Assembly (NCBI GenBank): GCA_020851915.1
Contig: JADZBT010000011.1
Coordinates: 1 to 17,906 of the forward strand
Length of the DNA stretch: 17,906 nucleotides
Source: Alphaproteobacteria bacterium
Lineage (GTDB): Bacteria; Pseudomonadota; Alphaproteobacteria; Rickettsiales; RI-342
Direction: 5' to 3'
Shown here: in pieces, positions 1 through 6,200 of the stretch
How positions within the stretch are numbered: the stretch's first letter is position 1
How the letters are laid out: every line of letters starts with the position of its first letter
Position numbers and translations under genes: made by a program
Notes under the pieces: generated by a model
Told to the model about the DNA's origin: nothing
What the model saw: the letters and a program-made list of their open reading frames with translations, nothing else
The model's database searches: none

Positions 1-7
1 ACAATAG

Positions 8-25
8 ATCCAGAATTTTCTGGAT
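8..25. repeat. 8-bp inverted repeat in AT-rich left flank
   Basis: ATCCAGAA at 8-15 is the exact reverse complement of TTCTGGAT at 18-25; as a hairpin it would lose one pair to leave a 4-base loop. It lies in AT-rich sequence left of the tRNA-Gly fragment, the side expected to belong to an integrated element. No T-run follows on the plus strand, so it is not a convincing terminator. It could be part of an attachment-site region or chance. Confidence 0.4.
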
Positions 26-55
26 AAGTAAGGAATCTTAATAAATCTCAGTTTA

Positions 56-105
56 TAGCCTTGCCAAGGTTGGGGTCGAGAGTTCAAATCTCTTCGCCCG
101 CTCCA
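56..105 (+). tRNA. 3' half of tRNA-Gly(GCC), no 5' half: probable attachment-site remnant
   Basis: The segment contains anticodon stem TAGCC/GGTTG (two G-U pairs) around loop TTGCCAA with anticodon GCC, variable GGGTC, T-arm GAGAG-TTCAAAT-CTCTT, acceptor strand CGCCCGC, discriminator T and encoded CCA. It closely resembles bacterial tRNA-Gly(GCC), for example that of E. coli as I recall it. The 26 bases before it should hold GCGGGCG and a D-arm; instead they are AT-rich and do not pair with the acceptor strand. A bare 3' half ending in CCA is the product left at the far end when a tyrosine-integrase element inserts in a tRNA gene. The element would then lie to the left and the native downstream chromosome to the right. 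A decayed tRNA gene is the alternative. Confidence 0.8.
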
Positions 106-299
106 ATTTTTCAAATGCCGTACACTCGCAGTTCGTGCGTATCCGTGATGTGCTCGTTGTTATCTTGTCACGTCAGTGAGAAATTCTGAGGCTGGATGGA
201 GGCTTCAGGGGGAATTAACGGTATTTTAATAAAAAAGTATTAGAATGTCCTGCAAGGGGCTGTGTATATCTATCGTATACGCAGGTAGCTTAGGACAGG
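106..299. other. Non-coding region upstream of the giant pilin-like gene
   Basis: No convincing gene is seen in these bases between the tRNA fragment and the adhesin start. They hold a weak promoter candidate (215-243), a short inverted repeat GTATA (264-268)/TATAC (276-280), and an AGGA ribosome-binding element (292-295) before the gene. No further tRNA, terminator or known riboswitch was recognised. Confidence 0.5.
215..243 (+). promoter_or_regulatory. Candidate sigma-70-type promoter for the pilin-like gene
   Basis: TTAACG (215-220) is separated by 17 bases from TATTAG (238-243) inside an AT-rich tract, about 55 bases before the start codon at 300. Both hexamers are imperfect, so this is only the best candidate seen. 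Confidence 0.3.
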
Positions 300-3200
300 A
301 TGTTGATGGGGCAGGGCACACGCAACCGATCCATGATGGGTACACGGGGATTTTCCCTGGTGGAGCTTGCCATCGTGCTGGTCATTGCGGCGCTGGTCAC
401 GGGCGCGGTAGTGGCCGGTCGGAGCGTCCTGCAGGAAGCCAAGCTCAAGACCATCATCGAAGAGATCAATACCATCAATCTGGCGGCCAAGGAATTCAAG
501 ACGCGCTACGGCGCGATCCCGGGCGATATGTGGAACGCCGCAGATACATTGGGCAAGCTGTCCGACGGTTCGGATCCGGTCAACGGTGACGGCGATGGGG
601 TATTGCAGGCGTCCAACAGCGGCGGCGACAATGAGATGCTGGCCTTCTGGCAGCATCTGGCATTGTCGGGGCTGTTGCCCGGCGAATACGACGGAGCCAG
701 CCTGAGCCCCGGCGCGGGCGTGATGTCCAGCGACTACGATCCCAACGTGGGATTTGAGATACAGCTGGTGTCCGGTGAGATATTCGTGACGGCATCCAAA
801 TACACGGGTGGTACGGGTGGCGGCGCGTTCCTGAGCCCGGAGGATACCTGGAATCTCGACCAGAAATACGATGACGGCGATCCGGCCACGGGTCTGGTGC
901 GCGCGGTGACCGGAAGCGGGAACAGCGGCAATTGCGTTTCGGGCGGAGTCTACGTGCTCGACAACAAGGGGATCGCGTGCCGTCTGGATCTTCAGGTGCA
1001 GGAAGTCGCGGAACTGGAGACAGTAGCGCAGGAAGCGGACTATGCGGATGGTGCGATCACCACCTGCCCGGGCGGCGCATATGATGTTGGCGATCGTCGT
1101 GGGCCGTTACCCTGTCCGGGTGATTCGTCGGGGCCCTCCAGCGACAAGACCTATTATGCGATCTGCCGCAAGAACGGCGTATGGGAACCCGATACCACCA
1201 GCGATTATGAATGCGCGGTTGTTCCGCAATCCTGCCCGGCGGTGCTGGAGAGCAACGCCAACTGGGATGAAACCCTCGCGGGCGATTCGGCGAGCGGTAC
1301 GTGTATTGCGGGATACAGCGGAACCCCGACGCGTGATTGCAACGTAAGCAGCAGCTGGGATGCCATCACCGGCAGTTGCGCTGCTGCCTGCACGACGCCT
1401 GCCAACCCGGCGAACGGCACGTCGGGTGCGGCGACCTTGAGCGGCAGCACCTGGTCGAGCACTATCACCTGCGATGCGGGCTACGCGGCGACCGGCAGCC
1501 CGCGCACCTGCACCACCGGTAATAGTTGGTCGGCGGGCAGTTGCTCGGCAGCCTGCTCGACGCCATCCAATCCGGCGAACGGCACGTCCGGCGCGGCGAC
1601 ATGGAACAGCGGCGCGAGCCAGTGGGAAAGCGCTGTCACTTGCGATAGCGGCTACACGGCAAGCGGCAGCCCGAGCACCTGCACCACTGGTAACAGCTGG
1701 ACGATGGGAAGCTGTACGGCGGCCTGCTCGACACCTGCCGACCCGACGAACGGCACGTCCGGCGCGGCGACATGGAACAGCGGCGCGAGCCAGTGGGAAA
1801 GCACCGTCACCTGCGACACCGGCTACACGGCGAGCGGCAGCCCGAGCACCTGCACCTCCGGCAGCTGGACGATGGGAACCTGTGACCCCGCCTGCTCGAC
1901 GCCAGCGGATCCGGTGAACGGCACGTCCGGCGCGGCGACGTGGAACAGCGGCGCGAGCCAGTGGGAAAGCGCGGTAAGCTGCGACAGTGGTGACAGCGCG
2001 AGCGGCAGCCCGAGCACCGGCACCTCCGGCAATAGCTGGACGATGGGAAGTTGCGTGGCGAACGGGTGCGGATTCCCGCCGTCGATCTCGCATGTGGTAT
2101 TCGAGGCGGGCACGTCCAACGTAGGCGACACCCGCGTCGCGAAATGCGACAGCGCCTCATGGTACTGGGGCATGCCGGTAACTTATACCTGTTCCAACCC
2201 CGGCCCGGCATGGACTGGAACCGGCCCCACCTGTTACCTGCTCGATTGCTCGGGAGCCACCTGCTCCGGCACGGGCAACCCACAGGAATGCACCGTACCT
2301 GCGACCTGCGCCACCAAGGATTGCTCGTCCGCTACTCCGCCCACTGCGCCCGCTGGCGCTCAGTTGAGCCAGTCCGGCGACGGCTATGCCGATCAGGCGG
2401 ACTACCTCTGTGACACCTGCTTCGGCTCCACCACCACCGCCACCGGCACTCCGGATGGCCGCTATCTCTGCGACAACACCGAAGGCTGGAAGGGTAAACC
2501 TGCGAGTTGTCCGCTTGCTGCGGCGACATCCCCTGTCGATCTCACGACCCTGGACGGTGTTACGGGTGCTCTGATCATGGGACATGCCGGCGACGGCGGA
2601 TTCGGGCAGATGGGTGACCATAATGCGGCTGGCGTAGAGGCTGCGGGTGATGTCAATAACGACGGAATAGAAGACTTTATTATTGAAGCAAAATGGTCTG
2701 GCACTCCTGCTCAGGATACTGAAGTTTATCTTATTTTCGGCCAGAGCGGTGCGACTTGGGCAGCGACAGCAGGGACACTTAGCTCCCTCGCGCTTGATGG
2801 GACTGATGGTGTCCGATTCCATAATGGGGCGATGACCGCAGTGGGCAAGGGCGGCGATTTCAACGGTGATGGCATTGATGACGTACTGATAGGCGCGTAC
2901 TGGGCGGACACCCCAAGTGCTGTGTACATCGTGTTTGGGCGCAGTGCAGGAGCGTGGGCAACGCTGGGGGGCTATGTGGACGTAACCACCCTGCTGGACG
3001 GCATCGATGGCGTAGCAGTGAATGGCCCGGTCGATTACGACTGGACGGGGTATGACACAAGCAACGCGGGGGATGTGAATGACGATGGCATCGACGACAT
3101 ATTGGTTGCTCGTCAAGATGCCTACTCTGCTAACGCCCTCGCTCCCTTTGTTGTATTTGGAAAAGATGTGGCAGGATGGGCAGCGACTGGCGGTAATTAT

Positions 3201-6200
3201 ACGGTAGCGTTTAATGGTACAAACAGCGTGAAATTCTCGCTGATTACCGCAGGAGACCAGATGGCGGCGGTAAGCCATGCTGGCGATGCCAATGGGGACG
3301 GTATTGATGATATTCTGCTTGGCGCTTCGGCGGCTGACCCTAATGGAATATCAAATTCTGGTCAGACCTATCTGGTGTTTGGTAAGACCGCAGCGAACTG
3401 GGCTGCCACGGGCGGCACGGTCACCCTCTCGGCGCTCAATGGTACTACCGGTGTGAAAATCAATGGTGTTGCGGCCAATGATTACAGTGCCGCATCCCTC
3501 GACGTGGGCAACTTCAATGGGGACTCTATTCCCGATATTCTGATAGGTGCGCCAGATGCAAATCCCGGTGGAATGTCGGACGCAGGCAGGGCCTATGTGG
3601 TGTTCGGAAAGAGCGCCGCTGATTGGGCGGCCACTTCCGGATCGTTTAATTTATCCACGTTGAATGGTACTAATGGCGCAGTGCTATCCGGTCAATCTGC
3701 TGACGATTGGGCCGGTGCTTCCGTTGCTAATGCAGGGGACATGGACGGTGACGGCATAGACGATATCATCGTGGGGGCTCCCGGATACGAATCTAGCAAT
3801 AATGAGGGGCGCGGCTATGTTGTGTTCGGCAAGAGTGCCGCCGATTGGGCTGCAGTCAGCGGAGCGGTGTCGCTTACTAATGCAGATATTATCGCTACGG
3901 TTCCGAACAACGCCGGTGGAGGTTTGGGGTATTCAGTTGCTGGATGCGACGCGAATGATGATGGTGTTTCCGATGCGATCTTCTGTGCGCCGTACGCGGC
4001 AGGGAATACCGGGGCATGTGCGCTGGTATTCGGCGTAAACAATGATCCCTCGCCTTCAGAAGAAGATACGAACGGTAGCATCGCATATACCTACAATTCC
4101 ACGACGCATGTCTGGACGGCATCACTCACTTGTAGCACGGCGGGGTATACTCTCTCCGGCAATGCCACCTCCACCTGCACCTCGGGTAACACCACCTGGT
4201 CGGCATTGGGAACCTGCGCACCAAACTGCACGACCCCCGCAAATCCGGCTAACGGTACGTCCGGCGCGGCGACGCTGGCGGGAAGCACGTGGTCGAGTAC
4301 CATCACTTGCGATGCCGGTTATGCGGCTTCTGGAAGCCCGCGCACCTGTACCACCGGCAATAGCTGGTCGGCGGGAAGCTGCGTATCGACCGGTTGCAGC
4401 GCGCCGCCCACCATTGCCAACGTGGTGTGGAGCGGCGGCACGACCAATGAAGGCGACACGCAGGTTGCCAAGTGCGACAGCGCCACCTGGTACTGGGGCA
4501 TGCCGCAGACCTACACCTGCACCAGCGGCAGCTGGACGGGAACCTCGCCCACCTGCTTCCTGCTCAACTGCTCGGGCACGGTTTGCTCCACCACCGGCAG
4601 CCCGCAGGAATGCACAGTGCCTGCCACCTGCGCCGGGTTGAGCTGCTCCACGGCGCCCTCCAATCAGACCGGTGCGGTGATCACGAATACGTCGAGTGGT
4701 TCGGGCTATGCCGCGTACCGCGACTTCATCTGCGATGGGTGCTTCAGCTACAGCGGCACGTCGGGCCGCCGCATGTGCGACAGCACGCAAGGCTGGAAGG
4801 GCACGACCGCCAGCTGCACCAAGCCGACATTCAGAAAATCGTCGGATGCGCTGGTGAACACCTATATCGTGAATGACCAGAATTCCAGCGATGTTATCGC
4901 GTTGACCGGTGGCGGGTATGTGGTGACATGGGTCAGCGATGAGCAGGATGGCGCGCTGGGTGGTGTGTATTTCCAGCGCTATGATTCCTCGCACGCGAAG
5001 GTGGGTTCCGAAACCCGGGTGAACACCACGACCGCAGGCGACCAGAATTACAATCATGCAGCGGCGTTGGCTACGGGCGGCTTCGTAGTGACGTGGTCAG
5101 GGCCTTCGGGAGCGAACAACCGGACATTCTTCCGTATTTATAACTCGAGCGGTACGGCGGTGACGGCGGAAACTGCGTCGTCCACTCTGGGTTCGGACGG
5201 GTATGTAGGATATCCGGTGCTGCTGGCGAACGGGAATTTCATGATCCTTAGCCATAACTGCTGTAGCGATGGTGACACCAACACGATACAGGGTTCGGTC
5301 TACAATACTTCGGGAACTCTGGTGACCACGGCGACCCGCATCAACACCTACGCCACGCTGGAGCAACGCGATGTGAAGGGTGCGCTACTGTCGAACGGTA
5401 ACGTCGCGGTCATCTGGAATAGTGAGGATCAGGACGGCAGTGGTTGGGGCGTGTACGGGCAGATCGTAACTCCTGCGCTTGCCAAGGTGGGCAGCGAGTT
5501 CCGTGTGAATACGTTTGTTGCAGGCGATCAGGGCACGGACGATAGTTATGACGGCAGCGTGACCATTACTGCCCTCAGTAACGGCAACTTCGTTGCGGGC
5601 TGGATGAGCTATGGGCAGGATGGTGACAACTGGGGGTTCTATGCCCAGATATTTGACTCCACCGGGGCAAAGGTAGGCAGCGAATTCCGAGTGAACAGCA
5701 CTACGCAGGGCATACAGGAAGCCCCGGAGCTTCTGGGGCTTGCTAATGGATATTTTCTGGCGGTTTGGTCTGGACAGAACGTGGATGGAGATGGCTACGG
5801 GCTTGTCGGCCAGTTGTTTGATTCTTCGGGTAACAGAATTCGCAGCGAACGCGTGATAACCGAAATCACCCGATATAATCAATATGAGCCCGATATGGCT
5901 GTGCTGGCGAACGGGGATGTGGTGGTGGATTATACTCACTACACCGACGCAGAAGATGATGGCTTTGAGACCTACCGTTCGGTTCTCCGTCCCTTCGCGG
6001 GATACGATACTCCCAGCGCGCTTGCTGTTGGCGGTGAGTCGCTGGTGAACACCTACACCACGCTCGATCAGGACAATCCTGCGCTCGCTGTGTTGGCTGA
6101 TGGTGGGTATGTGGTCGTCTGGCTCAGCGACGGGCAGGACGGCAATATGTTGGGCGTGTATTTCCAGCGCTATTCGTCGGCAGGCGCGAAGGTGGGCAGC

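Noticed and set aside
1..60. 3' end of a group I intron in the tRNA anticodon loop
   Set aside because: The bases just before the loop regenerate the 5' anticodon stem (TAGCC), so the break is not in the loop; an attachment-site remnant fits better.
1389..2063. CRISPR-like look of the tandem repeats
   Set aside because: Units are about 56 codons, open in frame and continuous, with no unique spacers or short constant repeats.
1107..2093. Long minus-strand open frame of 328 codons opposite the sushi repeats
   Set aside because: It is rich in Arg/Ala and repeats only because the coding strand repeats; no domain or ribosome-binding site was seen.
2157..5057. Minus-strand open frames of 311-373 codons opposite the FG-GAP and Cys-rich regions
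   Set aside because: They mirror the repeats of the real plus-strand gene, and their sequence matches no family I recognise.
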